Assembly (NCBI GenBank): GCA_051294375.1
Contig: CM119267.1
Coordinates: forward strand, 13,029,081 to 13,093,080
Reading direction: 5' to 3'
DNA: 64,000 bases
Source of the DNA: Paraspadella gotoi
Taxonomy: Eukaryota > Chaetognatha
Shown piece after piece: positions 1 to 13,025 of the stretch (the stretch's first letter is position 1; each line of letters starts with the position of its first letter). The notes under the pieces were generated by a model, which ran no database searches, was not told the origin of the DNA, and worked only from the letters and a program-made list of their open reading frames with translations. A program made the position numbers and the translations under genes.

Positions 1-108
1 TATTCATTAAATGAATGGATTATTTAATGTTGATTGTACCGATTTCATTAGCGGATTAAACCCGGATCCTCCATCAAACCTTGTGCTCGAATCGTTTCCT
101 CTTTTCAG

Positions 109-1838
109 GTCAAAGGAGCCACTGTCAAACTCTATCGATTGGAATTCCGTTTCCGTGCCACCGACAACGATGCCGAAGCGGACGAAGAATTCTTTCACGA
201 GGTCCGCTGCGTGTCTCGCCCTTTCGTTATCCTCACCAACACCTCCCAGTTTCCTGAAGGTTGGGGCGCAGTTTTCTGGCGTCGCTTCTTCGAGTCGAAG
301 ACGGTCGCCGCCAAGTGGCCCGAGTTTTACGATTGTTTGTCGGAATTTTTCTTTCGACGCGTCGGTCGAGGGTTGAAATCCTCCGGGGAGGCCGACCTTT
401 GGCAAGAGAAGAGGGTGCGGAAGACGTTGATGCAGGGTCTTCCGTCTCATTCTGACTCTATCGACTTTGAAACTCTCGTGGGAAACCTAAAGTTCGGGGT
501 GCTGGACGAGTACAACGCCAAGCAAGGGGGATTTAGTCGGTGTGTACAAATTTTCGAAAGAAAGAATTGTTTGAACTGAGAAACCCTGTAATTTTTAACA
601 GCAAAAATTTATTTCTTTTTTCGTTGGTTATTACTTTTCAAGCACAAGGATTACATTTTCCGGTTTTAGCAATCCCTTATCTCCGAATTAAGAAAAATAT
701 TTATTATTATAGAATGAATAGTGTATGTGTTATAACATGAGTAAATTTACGAAGAGGAAATTTAACCTGGTTTTCCCCACAAAATGCAACTGTAAATATC
801 GCGATTGACCGCAACAGGTGGAGGTACCTCTACTCTTTCATCGATCTGCTCCTAAAACCTTTCGGCGACGCCAAAGACGGCGACAACGCCCTCCTGCGAA
901 TGTGGCGAGACGGCGTCTTGCTGGGTTTTGTGGAGACGGACGACTATTTCCGCCCATGGTGCCGCGGCCTCCGACCCAAACCCAACTGCTTGCTCAGGTT
1001 CAGCAACCGCCAGCCCTCGCGGTTCGTTTTTTCCTTTAAGGTTAAGGTCCTCGACAAGGGCACGAAGAAGATCGCCTGGTTCCACCACCAGTTCACCAAA
1101 AGAAATCTCAAGGAGCAGAAGATCTCTCCAGCCAAAAGGATCCTCCAAGAGACGGTGCTCAAAAGAAAAGGAGAGACCATGGACGGGATGGAGCTGACCG
1201 CGGATTTCGAGGGCCTTCTGGTGCGGCTCGGCGGCGATGGCTGGCCGACTCGCGCGTCGATGCTTCAGGACACGCTCGAGGAATACATGGAAGTGGCGGA
1301 GAAGGAGCCGAAGATCTCCGACGACGGTTACATCGCCGACGTGCCGGGGAATCGGAACATCTGGCCTTTGATCAAGGAAAATCTGGAAAGATTACGCGGG
1401 TTATCTTTGGAGGAGGAGGAAGAGGTGGTGGAGGAAGGGATAATGGAAGGCGCGGTGGGGGTCGCGCAAGGACCCGTTTTCGGCATCACGACCGGCGTCG
1501 ATTCGTGCGTAATTTCGAGCGGCGTTACTCGTGATAATTTTGTCCTCAACTCAACTGAAAACCTTCGCAACATTTCTAGCATAATCTCCAGCGTTACTTC
1601 CGGCGGAGAGTCTGTACTTCTTTCCGAATCCGTCCCTGGCACTTCAACCGCTTTAATTCCCGTGGATTCTGTTGTCACCTCCGAAGGCTCCAACGATTTT
1701 ATTTCCGGCAATGTCGACACTTCTGAAGATAACGGCGGACACGCCTCAGTGGGGCACTTGGCGCCGATTCAGCCGACCCCACCGATCCCACCAACCACGC
1801 TTTATGACGTCCTTCCTCCAAATGTAGGAGAAAAATAA
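109..1838 (+). CDS. STAT-family transcription factor, C-terminal two exons (partial)
   Basis: STAT proteins are latent cytoplasmic transcription factors activated by tyrosine phosphorylation and SH2-mediated dimerisation. Visible exons are 109-539 and 818-1838. The acceptor before 109 and the GT at 540 fit, and the joined codon at 539/818 keeps frame. Together they give 483 residues plus stop, against 700-850 for a full STAT, so the N-terminal, coiled-coil and most DNA-binding exons lie left of the window. Exon one carries the strand-plus-linker signature (VSRPFVILTNTSQFPEGWG, then WPEFYDCLSEFF and GRGL). Exon two begins WRYLYSFIDLL and has the SH2 core MWRDGVLLGF and CLLRFS, with the phosphotyrosine-binding Arg codon at 996-998. 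A tyrosine in SDDGYIADV (codon 1329-1331) sits where STATs carry their activating Tyr. The tail is acidic (EEEEEVVEE), then Ser/Thr/Val-rich with a Pro-rich end. It is strongly diverged from vertebrate STATs. Family assignment is good; orthology is not resolved. Confidence 0.85.
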
Positions 1839-1874
1839 ATTTTAATTTTATCAGTAGCTATCAGTAGCCTATAT

Positions 1875-1992
1875 GTACGTCGTACGACGTACGTAAAATA
1901 AAGCGTCAATATGTTTTAATTTTGCGTCATGAGCATGAAGATGTATTTTTTGTTTTAGTTTTTTTAGTTGTAATTATATGTAATTAAATAAA
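1875..1992 (+). terminator. STAT 3' UTR with polyA signals
   Basis: AATAAA hexamers occur at 1897-1902 and 1987-1992, 60-150 bases after the stop codon. An 18-base perfect palindrome built on GTACGTCGTACGACGTAC lies just upstream at 1875-1892 and could form a hairpin in the transcript. Confidence 0.6.
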
Positions 1993-2893
1993 ATACATTG
2001 ATTTTTGAATGAGTAGTTTCAAATTTTAATTCATGCTAAGAAAAAGGGACAGGATTCATGATTTATTGCCGCTTGTAGACGTAGATTCGTAGAAGCTGAT
2101 TGAATATTTATTTGCACATACCATATTCTTCAATACATTTAATAAGTTATTCCCATTTTTGTGCTCATTTGTTTTTATCTTGAACGCTTTTGTTGCAGGA
2201 GGCGTCACTGCGACGATTGCTGGAGGAAGTATTGATGCATGGAGACGAAAACGGGGCACGTTGAAAAAAAAAGAATACTTTAATACTTTAATCACTCAAT
2301 AATTCGCTTGTAGTTGCTTCGGTCGAATTTTGGATAAAATAGATATCCAACTATCCAACAACGTTTAAAATGGCCACAATAGACGCTAATTATATAATAT
2401 GAGAATGTTTCGTTTATTTGCTGTCATAGAAAAAGAGAACAGGACGCTAGAAAGAAAGTCATACTAAGTCATACTAATCATTATTAAATTTTGGTTCTAA
2501 AAAAACGGTTCTTTCTTAAAATATTCCACTTAAGGTCAGGGATCAGTCAATTTAAACCTGACGAGAATTTGATATATTGTATATTAGATACCCCCTCGCA
2601 TCTCTCTACTAAGTATTCCATAAAATATGAATAGGTTTTTTTAAATAAAATTTTTACATAAATATTTTTAATTTTTTTCTCGCTAAACCAAGAAATTCGA
2701 GTAAAAACTGATTCTTCACGGTAAGCGTAAATTTTTTTGTTTTCAGTTTGTTTTAATTGAGTGATCGCTTGCCTTAATGTCTTTATAAATGAGAAACATA
2801 AGTTTTTATCTTGTTAAAATTAGTTATAACCAAGTTTAATATAATTTAGTTAAAGCTTTATTTTAACTGCCAATCAGGTCATTTAGCACATTA

Positions 2894-2896
<3 letters not shown>
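1993..2896. other. Intergenic AT-rich DNA, nothing recognised
   Basis: The stretch after the STAT polyA signals is AT-rich with no credible coding exon on either strand. Only short chance reading frames are present. Confidence 0.6.

Positions 2897-2975
<79 letters not shown>
2897..2975. repeat. (CT)n microsatellite
   Basis: About 39 uninterrupted CT units. Confidence 0.95.
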
Positions 2976-2978
<3 letters not shown>

Positions 2979-2989
2979 TCGAAAAGTCA

Positions 2990-3330
2990 ATGGGATGAAA
3001 CGGTCACCCATTTCTCCACCCTCCCTTCTCTCTCTTTCCGCCCCCCCTTTCCTCCCCTATCCCTACCAACGCACACGTTCGTCAAAAAAGTCGCGTCGTC
3101 TCCCTTTTGATATCCCGTGACCCTCACCGGAAGCCACGCCCCCCTCGCCGGAGAAAAACGTTTCATTAGCGGGAGGGTGTGGCCTCGTTTCTCGCGCCTC
3201 GCCGCGTCCTCGCTCACGCAAGCCTAGAATTCGCTCGTGACTTGAAGGGAATGGATAGAGGGAGTGAGAAGGGAAATTTTGGGTGACGCCTCTGCGCTTT
3301 TTCGCTTTCCATGGAGATGCTTAAAGGGGC
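2990..3330. other. GC-rich, CpG-rich patch; possible promoter
   Basis: Directly after the CT tract, about 340 bases are much richer in C, G and CpG than the surroundings and contain a CCACGCCC-type GC box near 3135. No exon with splice sites is evident. It could be a promoter of an unseen transcript, but nothing downstream supports that firmly. Confidence 0.25.
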
Positions 3331-5394
3331 AGGCGATTTGCAAGAGAAAACGTTTCTTTCTTTTTCTTTTTTTTTTCTCTGGTGGGCAGGGGGTGGGTCG
3401 GTGAAAAAAAGACGAGTGTCCTAATGAAAAAACATAGTAATGACAAGGTTTAAAGGATTACCGAAGATGGAAACAAAACGAACAAACTAATATTTAAGTA
3501 CATTTGATTGATAAAAATTAACAAGCGCTGTAGGGGATGACCGCTTAATAGGAAACAAACTACAAAAGATTTGATAAAAAATTTTAAAATCCGCTACAAA
3601 TATATATGTATATATATTTTTTTCAAGATTCTCACGAGTTATATTAGGGTGGCCTATCTCAGTAAGTTGGGTCGAAAATCTTAATTGAGCACCTGCTCGA
3701 ACGAAAATTAATAATTTAAAAAAAAAATTAAGATAGACAAAACATTTTTAATATGACTCTATACCCTATGTATTAATTTTTAAATATTTATTTTTAGATA
3801 GGAATGGCTGAAAAATTTTTAAGATCGAATTCAGGTAGCTTGCAAAAAGTTGTTTACACAAAGTATAGTTCTTTTTTTGATTTTCTGCTCATAAGTGGGT
3901 GAAAAATAAGAAAAACTATTAAAAATTATTATCATTATTATCTTTCAATAATTATGTCAGTTTTTCTAAATTTTGACAAAGAAAATGTAAGTATTTTTAA
4001 AAATTATAATTATATTTTTTATTTAATTTTTTGTTCTCTATGAGAATCTATCAAAATAATTCAAGATTGATTAAAAAAAATTGTTATCATTATATAGTAA
4101 TATAGTAATTTCGATAGCAACAAGAAACCTATTAAAATTATTTTTTTTTGTAAAAATCTTCTTCTACAAAAGTTTTGTACCCCTGCCCTTTTTTATTTTA
4201 ATTTTATAGTAGATCTCTATTTAATAGAGTAGTTATATATTGGATGTACCAATTTTATATAATTTGGCTTAAAGCGTCATGTAATGAAAACGCATTAACG
4301 TCGATTTAAACACTAAGTGCCTAAGCCAAAGTGCCGAGAAGGTCGGTCGGCTTCTTTTGTCCCGCGGCAAGAAACGGGCGACGAAATTGAACTGATAAAA
4401 AGGGCCAAAAATTGAAGCAAGAAAAAAAATCATTCTCGGCAATTACATCCGCGAACCTCAGACGCAGAGTCAGATCACGCTTAATTTGGTTTTCACCCTA
4501 CTTATGATCATTTTTATTATTTCATTATCTACAGAAATAGAGAAATATTTAAGACCCACTAGTAAATAATTTTTTATCAAGGATTAGTACAAAATATTCA
4601 AATGAATTATGATACTAGAATTACTAAATATTTTTTTCTTTTTCTCTATATTTTAACTTGTTCATTGTAATAGACCATCATCATCATTAGCAAAGATTTT
4701 CAAAAATATTTTCTAAAAGAGCAATCTTTTGCCAATATGCATGTTAAATTTGGTTGCTTATTATGCTAGATTAATATGCGTAATTAATTTTTAATTATTG
4801 AAAAAGATAGAATAATTTATTTTTTGAAAAAAACATTTTTGAGTTCAAAATTTTAGATCTAGACTATGAATCAAAATTTTGTATTTTGAAAAATTTCAGA
4901 TTCAAGGCATTCAATTTTTTTTAACAATCTGATGTTTTTTGTTTTTTGATATCTCTATTTTTGATGCAAAATTAAAATTCTGAATGACGATTGGTCAAGT
5001 CTTTAAAATCTTTAATGAAATAAAGCTTTGCTCAAATTAAGAATATTAGATGTTTTATATAAAAAAGAAAATGATGAAAGCTTGAAATTAAATAAAATTT
5101 GAAAAATATATGTTAGTGGAGGTGGTCGAGATAAAAATAGCGAACAAAATGAGATGAATTGATTTATTGAAATCAGAAAAGCGAATGGAATCGAATTGGC
5201 TTATTGTACAAAGTGGCATTCATTTTTATAGAGAGAGAAACTTTGGTTACATTGGTAAACAAAACAAAAAATCAAAATAATTTCTTATCGGGCTATGGAA
5301 TTTCTAAAGAATTCGTCTGGAGATTTTATTTTCATTCTTATATAATAATACTCAGGATCTCTACTTGTTTGTATTTGTATCTATTTAAAATTTT
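3331..5394. other. Intergenic AT-rich DNA, nothing recognised
   Basis: About 2 kb of AT-rich sequence with poly-A/T runs and a short TA run near 3601-3620. A small GC-richer patch lies around 4320-4400. No coding signal was found. Confidence 0.5.
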
Positions 5395-6090
5395 AATATG
5401 ATAAGCAGTGGGTCAAGCTTTTTGTTTCCAGTTATGGAAGATAATGAAAGATGCCGATTTTTTTCACAGACAAAACTGTTTATATCAAACTGAAAATAAC
5501 TTTTAATTTATAATTTTACATATTTAAAACAACATTTTATCATGCTACTACATGTATTTTTGCTTGTTTTTTACTTTAAATTAAAAATACATACAAATTT
5601 ATAGAATAAAAAAACTTTATTGGTAATCAAAATGTAATTCAGTCTTTCCTTTTTTCAAATCCGAAAGAAAAACAAAAAAATCATATGCCTTCAATGAAAT
5701 TTTTAACTCAAAAACTGTTATACATTAACTAGGTTTTAAACAAATCCTGTCTAAACATGTTAGGATACTATTTGATAAAACTATTTCGAAAGGTGTCCCA
5801 TGATTAGGGCTTTAATTTGATATCACCCTTCTATATTTTTTCTTTCAAAAGTTATGCAAAAAAATAACTTTTTTTTACCATCGGAGAACGAAGGATTTGA
5901 ACTACGCAGTACAAATCTTTGTTAAATAAACATTTTGGCGAAGGGGAGTATCTCAATTTATTCTATTTGTACAATATCTAAATTTCAAAATAAAACCTAA
6001 AAAATTTTTTTTTATCATCTATCACTTTCAGTTGTACCCATCGTCTTACTCATTTATGGCTTATGGTTTAAGAAATCAGGAAAACAAGGT
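5395..6090 (+). repeat. Dispersed repeat R1, copy 1
   Basis: About 0.7 kb aligns by eye to copy 2 at 8465-9205 in the same orientation. Shared blocks include TGCTTGTTTTTTACTTTAA, GGTAATCAAAATGTAATTC, GTGTCCCATGATTAGGGC and CCATCGTCTTACTCATTTAT. Copies differ by many substitutions and small indels, so the duplication is old. No reading frame is conserved between them. The family is unidentified. Confidence 0.75.
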
Positions 6091-8464
6091 AGCTATTCCA
6101 AATTTCGAAATTTACACTGTATTTTAATGTATCATTCGAGCCGAATCATATTTTGCATGTATTTGTCCAGCATAACTGTCAGGAAGGGATGGCTTGTTAG
6201 TACAAATGGTCTGACAAAGTAAATTCAATTTTTTTCGGACAAATGTATTTTATTTTTATTTCTCTTTGCGTCCTCAGTTTCGCTCGATCGCTCTCCCTCT
6301 CTTTCTCTCGCTCTCCCAGGATTGTTATTATTGGCCCCTGTTCCGAGCGAAGAGGGAGATGGACGATCTTAAAATTGAGAAAAGGGGATTAAACTGACCG
6401 AAAGAAATGATACGGGTCTTCCTGAAACTTTTCGCTTTACAGGCAACACGACTAGAGTTCATGCTTCAATCATCGGAAAGGCATTTGAGTAAAAGTCGAG
6501 TTAATAAGAGAATTTTGACTAGTCGGTATCCACTATTCAATACCCAATTACCCGAAGTTCCTTTGGCCATTATGAATTTTAAAACTATTATATCTACTAA
6601 TGTAGACTCGAGTCAGTTCAGGTTAGATCTTAATGAAGTTAAGAGAATATTTTAGCATTACTTCTAAAGTTTCAAGTTACAATTTTATCCCCTACTGTAC
6701 AACGATAATGAAATTTAACTAAAGTTAAATTTAATTCTATATTTAATTTAAAAAATTCGAACTCGACTGTCCTGGCGGACCCAGTTTCTATGAAAAGCTT
6801 CTTCTTTCTGCTTAAAAAAATGACAATAGAAAAACAAACTAGTTGAGATTTGCTAAAAAAATTACGCCGGGCTATGTATCGAAAATGGCCAACTCGATTC
6901 GGACCAATCACAAAGATTTCTGGGCCTTTTTTGTTACGTTCGATCTTGATTCTTGGTTTTAGGGAAACGAGAGTGAAGTGTAGACAACGGGAGGAATGGA
7001 GGATGGGAGGCCGTATCATCGCGCTGAGAGGAGGAGGGGGTTGAAGAAAACGTGGGGAGCAAATTTGGAGGTTGAGACTTGATTGCGTCGGGGTCGGCGA
7101 TCGAGGGTAGCAAAAGAATCCTGGGCCGTTTTTCTATTCGATCTATCGGAAAGCGTAGGACAGAATAACCATTCTTTTCTCTGATTGGTCCAACTATTCT
7201 CGCTTATCCATTGGACAGAGGAGTATCCCTGATCGCTGATAGGTCATCGTGAAGATGTAATATTTTCTCTTTCTCTCATCAACTCTCTCTCCCTCCCTCT
7301 CTTTCTTCACCCCCTCCTTCCCGACCGGCTCAACAGCAGTCCACGTTTTAATCTCACGTGATTCGAACTGAATTAAGAAGACAGTAAAATGAAAAATTGA
7401 GGCGCCAGGGGGAAGAGAACTCTAAGAAGCGTGGGGGGGAGTCGTGTGTGTATTTCTCCATGGCGGCCATCTTTGTCGACGTCGTTGTTGTTGTTCTCTT
7501 CATGTCATTCCCACATCAATTCTTTTTTTTTTCTGTTTTGTTTTTATTGGCGATATCGCATAAATCGTGGTCAAGAAGCCTTCAACGTTGGATTGCAGTT
7601 ATGTTTTTTCTTTCTCTCTGCAGATTCGAGCCTCGAAACGAGGCCAGGGGTCTCCTATTTTCCTCTCTTTTTTTATTTTTCTCTTTCCCTCTCTCTTTGT
7701 TGTCCTCTTTCCTTCTGTTTTTATACACATGTGATCTTTTTCTTTATCAAGTTATTAACTCCAGTTCTATATTTACTAGTTACCTCGTTTAAAAAGAAAA
7801 ATGACCAAGATTAGGAGTCTACCTCGCTCTTGAAGTTATGGAAGATTTTTTCATCGGAGATTTTCTTTCGAATTTGACTACCAAACTTTATAAACGCCCC
7901 TGGTAGATTACTCCATAAATATTTAAATTTGTCAGAACGTTTTTCCCCTTTTTTTTCCCATATTTTTTTGACACGCTAAACGTTTCTCTGATTACGCAAA
8001 ATTTCCTGAAAGAAATACAAAATTAATAGTACCAATGGTTAGTGTTATGTCTCGAATAGATGGAAAAAAATCTTGTTTAAAAATTCGATCGGGAAGTGGG
8101 GTAATTAAGACTTACCAATGGCTTCCTCTACGTCGATCGTTCTTTCAAATAATTTTTTTATTTAATACATTTGAAAGGGAAAAAAAATCAGAATGCAGGT
8201 TGCAGATAATCTGGACCTACTGACTTGATTATCTTATGTTTTGTGAAATGGGGGCAATAAAGAAACCTAAAAAATTTGATCATTAAGTCAGTCAATAAAC
8301 CCTTTCCAATGGGCTATTTTTTGTTTTCTTAATTCAAATGGATGATAAGTAATAGAATTAAATTCCTTGTATAAAGGTTGTATTATTTAAAAGAAAATTA
8401 TCAATACAAATAAACAAAATGATATCTTGCTTTATCAAATATGTCGCCAGCTATGTATTTTTAA
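6091..8464. other. Intergenic DNA with a CpG-richer, CCAAT-bearing patch
   Basis: Mostly AT-rich. Around 7000-7480 the base composition rises in G+C. GATTGG/CCATTGG boxes lie near 7183 and 7209, and a CATGGCGGCCATC start-like context near 7459. This could be a promoter with a leader exon, for example an upstream start for the ankyrin gene, but no splice-linked coding exon was found. The long frames at 7397-7814 are low-complexity. Confidence 0.3.
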
Positions 8465-9205
8465 AAAAAAATTATTATGATAAACAAGCAGTGTGTCAAG
8501 CTTTTTTTTTGCAGTTGAAAATAATGAAAAATGACGATTTTTTTTCACAGATAAGAAGTAAGACGTCCAGACTATTTATATCAATCGGAAAATATTTTTA
8601 TATTTATCATTTTTTATAATATAAAAGATATTTAATCCAGCTACCTCATAAATTTTTGCTTGTTTTTTACTTTAACTGAAAAATATAAGCAAATTTATTG
8701 AGTAGAGAAAATTTAATGGTAATCAAAATGTAATTCAGTCTTTCCTTTTTCAAATTACAAAAGAAAAAAACATATTTCATATGTCTTCATTGAAATTTTT
8801 AATGCAAAAAACTGTTATACTTTTAACTCCGATTTAGATTAAAGCTGTGTAAAGATTTATGGATAAAATTTTAAAAAACTATTTTAGAAAGGTGTCCCAT
8901 GATTAGGGCTTTAATTTGATACCTCACCCACCTTCATACCTCCTTTCTTTCAAAAGTTATTCAAGAAAATCACTTTTTTTTACCATCGGAGAACTAAAAA
9001 TTTGAACTACGTAGTACAAATCTTATTTCAATAAAAATTTTGGCAAAGTGGGAGTATCTTAATTTATCTTATTGGTACAATACCTAAATTTCAAAATGAA
9101 ACCTAAAGAAAAATATTCCGACCTCTAGAGAAATATCACTTTCAGATGTACCCATCGTCTTACTCATTTATGGATTACGCTGGAAGAAATCAGCGAAACG
9201 TTTTC
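8465..9205 (+). repeat. Dispersed repeat R1, copy 2
   Basis: Second direct copy of the 0.7-kb repeat at 5395-6090, with the same blocks in the same order. It lies about 3 kb downstream, so the pair is a non-adjacent direct duplication or two insertions. Confidence 0.75.
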
Positions 9206-10186
9206 TATTTTTTTTAATAGTTTGTACTAGCGCGTCAGAAATCTAAGAAGAAACTAGAAAATTTTATTCTGACAAATTTTGCCCTTCAAGGCTATATGAC
9301 TATATGACTATATCTCGGAAACCATTGTAGGAATTTAAAAACGGTTTTTTGCAAGTGAATATTGATATCATCCTCCAGGGACCGGCATAAAAATATATAA
9401 AAAAATAAACTGATATTAGCTCTCGAGTCTCGAGTGAGGTATCTACCCCTGGGGAAAATTCCGGTAAAAAATAGATAAAAAAAACGCTCGATTCCGACAG
9501 TGTTGCGTCTGAAGAGATTTTTTTGAAACTTAACAATAGCAATTTTGCCATCATTCTACATTGGCTGGTATAAGAATATATTAACAAAACCTCTGGCTTT
9601 TTTCGTCAGAGTTTAGTCCTACAAAATTAAAGGCGAAGCTCCCATTCGCCATTAATATTGCATCGTAATGACAAAATCAAGAAAAAACATCAAGCATTCT
9701 AAGTCAATTTATTTCTTCCCATTTTCTGACAGAGCAAATTCTCTCTATCTCCGAATGCGTTTTGCCTCAAAAACCAAATTCCGCGCGCTCACCTAAAAAA
9801 AAAAGGCATGGCATCCGTTTCCAAACCATTTTCAGAATATCGAGAACCGCAGTTCTCCTTTTTTTTCCCTGTTGCTGGTCCCATATTTTATTGCCTCCCT
9901 TCCCGGCGAATAAAAAAGTTGGAATTCGAGGCCCTCCTGAACTTTCCCCAGTTTTGAGGAGAAAAGGCAACTATGGCAACGGTGTAGTTTCTCTCACATT
10001 TTTTGTCGCGCGAGTTTTTTATTTTGTTCCATCGCTCGCTTTTATTGGCTTCAGCTCTGGAGTCGAGTTTTCATTATTGGATAATGAAGCGATTCTTTCA
10101 TTTCATATTACAATTTAATTTGATTTCTTTGTTTCTTTCTATATTCTTTTATTTCTCCTTTTATTCTTCTTTTTTCCTCTCCTTGT
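9206..10186. other. Intergenic DNA, nothing recognised
   Basis: AT-rich with a short GACTATATGACTATAT duplication near 9296-9312 and a moderately GC-richer patch at 9750-10070. No credible exon. Confidence 0.5.
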
Positions 10187-10191
10187 TTGTT

Positions 10192-10247
<56 letters not shown>

Positions 10248-10248
10248 T
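10187..10248. repeat. (CTTT)n microsatellite
   Basis: About 15 tetranucleotide units inside a longer polypyrimidine stretch. Confidence 0.95.
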
Positions 10249-11511
10249 ATTTTTTTTTAAATTTCAAGTTTTTTTCTTTCTTTGTCTCTTTTATTTCAGA
10301 AAAAAAAAAAATTATTCCTCCCTTTCCTTTTTCTACAGCCTCCATTTCTAAAACTACCTTTGACCCATGAATAATTGAACATAATCCAATTGAATTGGAT
10401 TGGATAAATTTAATAAAATTGGATAAATGTAATTCTTTGCAGAACGAGAAAAAAGAGAAAGAGAAATGTAACGGAGAGGGAGATAGTGAGAGGCGAGAGG
10501 GGGAATGATCGGTGATTGTAAATCGGTATGATGCAAGTAAGTGAGGGTTACAGTCGCGGTTTCAATAAGTTTAATTGTAGAAGCAGTAAGGGGGGCTCGG
10601 TGTTGTAGGGCGAGGGCCTGAGGGCTTTTCAGTGTTTACCTCAAGGTATGGAGCAAGTTGAACTGTGAATGTAGAATTAGTAAAATTATTAATATAACCA
10701 TAGATGAGTTTTTATCTACTTTTTTTAGAAAGATTAAAGATTTCAAGGTTTTTTATATTGACTTTAGCGATTGTTCCTAGATTTGATGATAAAAAGACGT
10801 TCATTAATCTTTTTCACGATCCTTGAAATAAATAATTTATCTTTAAGATTTTCTGAATCAAATCTAAATATAATGTTGTGATCAATTTTACCCCGATGGT
10901 ACGCATTTAAAAATACGTAATTTTTGATTGAAAGAAGAGAGAAAGAAGATAAGAGTGAGAAAGAGAGATAAAGAGAGAGAAAGAGAGAGAAATAAAGCGT
11001 TCAAAACCTGTGAGGGACGCATGAAAAAATTACAAACAAATGCATTTGAAAATGAATATCTTTCGAGCAGCCTAAACTAAATGAGGGGGAGGGTACTAGG
11101 GGGGCGTCGGGAGAAGAGGTTGAGGCGGATGGTCGGAGATGGGCGCCTTCGTTTTTGTTCGACCGACAACGCTTTGAGGTCAGTTTGAGCAACCACGACA
11201 AAGACGATGAAGTTCTACGAGGACATTGGGGAGGGGAAGGAGTGGGGAAGAAGTGTGAATGATGCAACCGTGAGCGGTAAAGTAGAAAGGAGGGTCAAGC
11301 AGAAGCCCGACTAGCGATAGGAGAGTTTTTACGGTCGCAGGTAGAGAGAGAAGACGGGAAATAATTAATAAAACTTGGCGGATACTGGGAGAGGGAGAAA
11401 AACTGACGAGAGCCCCTCGTCGGCCAGAATCGGGGCCCCCCGAAACAATGGGCCCTCGGCGCAATCAGGGACTCGCCAGCAACTAGTTAAATCACTCGCT
11501 TTTGCTACCGT

Positions 11512-11543
<32 letters not shown>

Positions 11544-12973
11544 NNNNNNNNNNTTTGATCGCCGGTCGATGATATGAAGGGAGAAGAGGGTTCGGGATTG
11601 AATGGGGAGATAGAGAAGGGGTTAACCGAGCCACTACTGAAAGGGTAGAGCAACGAAAGGAAATTAGGCACGCGGCATTTTGAATATTTTTTTTAATCAT
11701 TTTTATTTTTTTACCGTTTGTTACTCTTTTGATTTGGGTAGAAGAATAAAGAGAAATATTCCGTGTCCATTCGTGACTGAAGTAGTGGTAAATAAATTAA
11801 AAATGAAGTAAATTGATTCACAAAAAACGTCTCACCGTAGTTTAATTATATATAAAATTGGTACAACCAATATTTGATTTGTTATCTGATTTAACTATTT
11901 CAGGTATGATGAATATTTTTTATTATTTATCATTCCCGCTTGGACACGGGGTAAAGAATAGTGCCCAAGCATCTTCGGGTAGTTTCGGAAAGTATGATAA
12001 AACGAGTAGATTTGCTTGATTAAACTTAAATATTAAATTTAAAGAAAATGATTTCAGCATTAGGAAAACGGTAAGGAGTAGAAAAGTTGTGGGTGAGTGC
12101 CGAAGAGAAGGTTATAACGGATACGGAGCGTGGCTCAGGACGGTGGGAAACCCAGCGGAAAAAGGGAACCGGGCTAATCTTCGTTGGGGCCAGGGTTTTA
12201 AAAAGAGAGAAGGGAAAGAAACGGGAGAGAGCTGTCCTTCCCTCTCTCTCTTTCGCTCTTCATCGTTGGCGTGGGCCGCTCGTTCTACCGCGAATCTTGC
12301 TTCGCTTGCGGGTCGGAAGAGGGGGGCAAGGTTGAGAGTGGGCTATGAGAGGGGTAGACTGCCTGCGATGCTGACAAATGTTCCCTTTTCAAATGATATG
12401 TTGTTTTAAAATATCAATCTCTAAATTTGGGATATAAAATTGTTACAGTAAATTTTATAAATAAAATTAGGTGCGTGGACGAAAAAATACGCAATTAACA
12501 ATAAAGTTTATTTAACAAAGAATCATAATCTGCAATAATCTGCAATAGCTTGCTCCGATCAAAACGGGGAGCGGGGAGAGTCGGCTAAAGAGCATCGCCA
12601 CGCATTCCCCAATCGACCGGCCGAGGATGCACGAGGATCCCAGCGATCGAGAGAGCGAGTGAGAGAGACAGAGAGAGAGCGAGAGAGAGGCAAGCTCCGC
12701 GCGGACAGCCCCACGCGGCCGGCGAAGCCCATGAGGTTCCCATCCTCGCGAACGCGATCCGAACAAGGGCGAAGGTTCGTAAACAGGGGTAGATATTTAC
12801 GATTGAAGTATTAAAGTATAATTGAAATAAGATATTGAAAGAAGTTCAAAAAATTAAAATTTTCTTCTCATTATTTATCTGAAAAATCTTATTTCATGGT
12901 CGTTTTGAAAATCGAAAGAATGTGTTCTTGGATGGTATAAGTATTAGCAATCCCTGTCTTTAGGTTAATGTGA

Positions 12974-12977
<4 letters not shown>
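10249..12977. other. Intergenic DNA upstream of the ankyrin gene
   Basis: AT-rich sequence alternates with G+C-richer, purine-rich patches (11040-11640, 12080-12370, 12550-12780). A CT run at about 11512-11543 runs into a 10-N gap (11544-11553). The 12.1-12.8 kb patch could hold promoter or leader sequence of the downstream ankyrin gene, but no splice-linked exon could be shown. Confidence 0.4.

Positions 12978-13022
<45 letters not shown>
12978..13022. repeat. (CT)n microsatellite
   Basis: About 22 CT units, 435 bases upstream of the ankyrin start codon. Confidence 0.95.

Positions 13023-13025
<3 letters not shown>

Noticed and set aside
7459-7814. Coding exon starting at ATGGCGGCCATC
   Set aside because: The start context is attractive, but the frame becomes Phe/Leu/Ser low-complexity and no donor-acceptor link to a coding exon was found.
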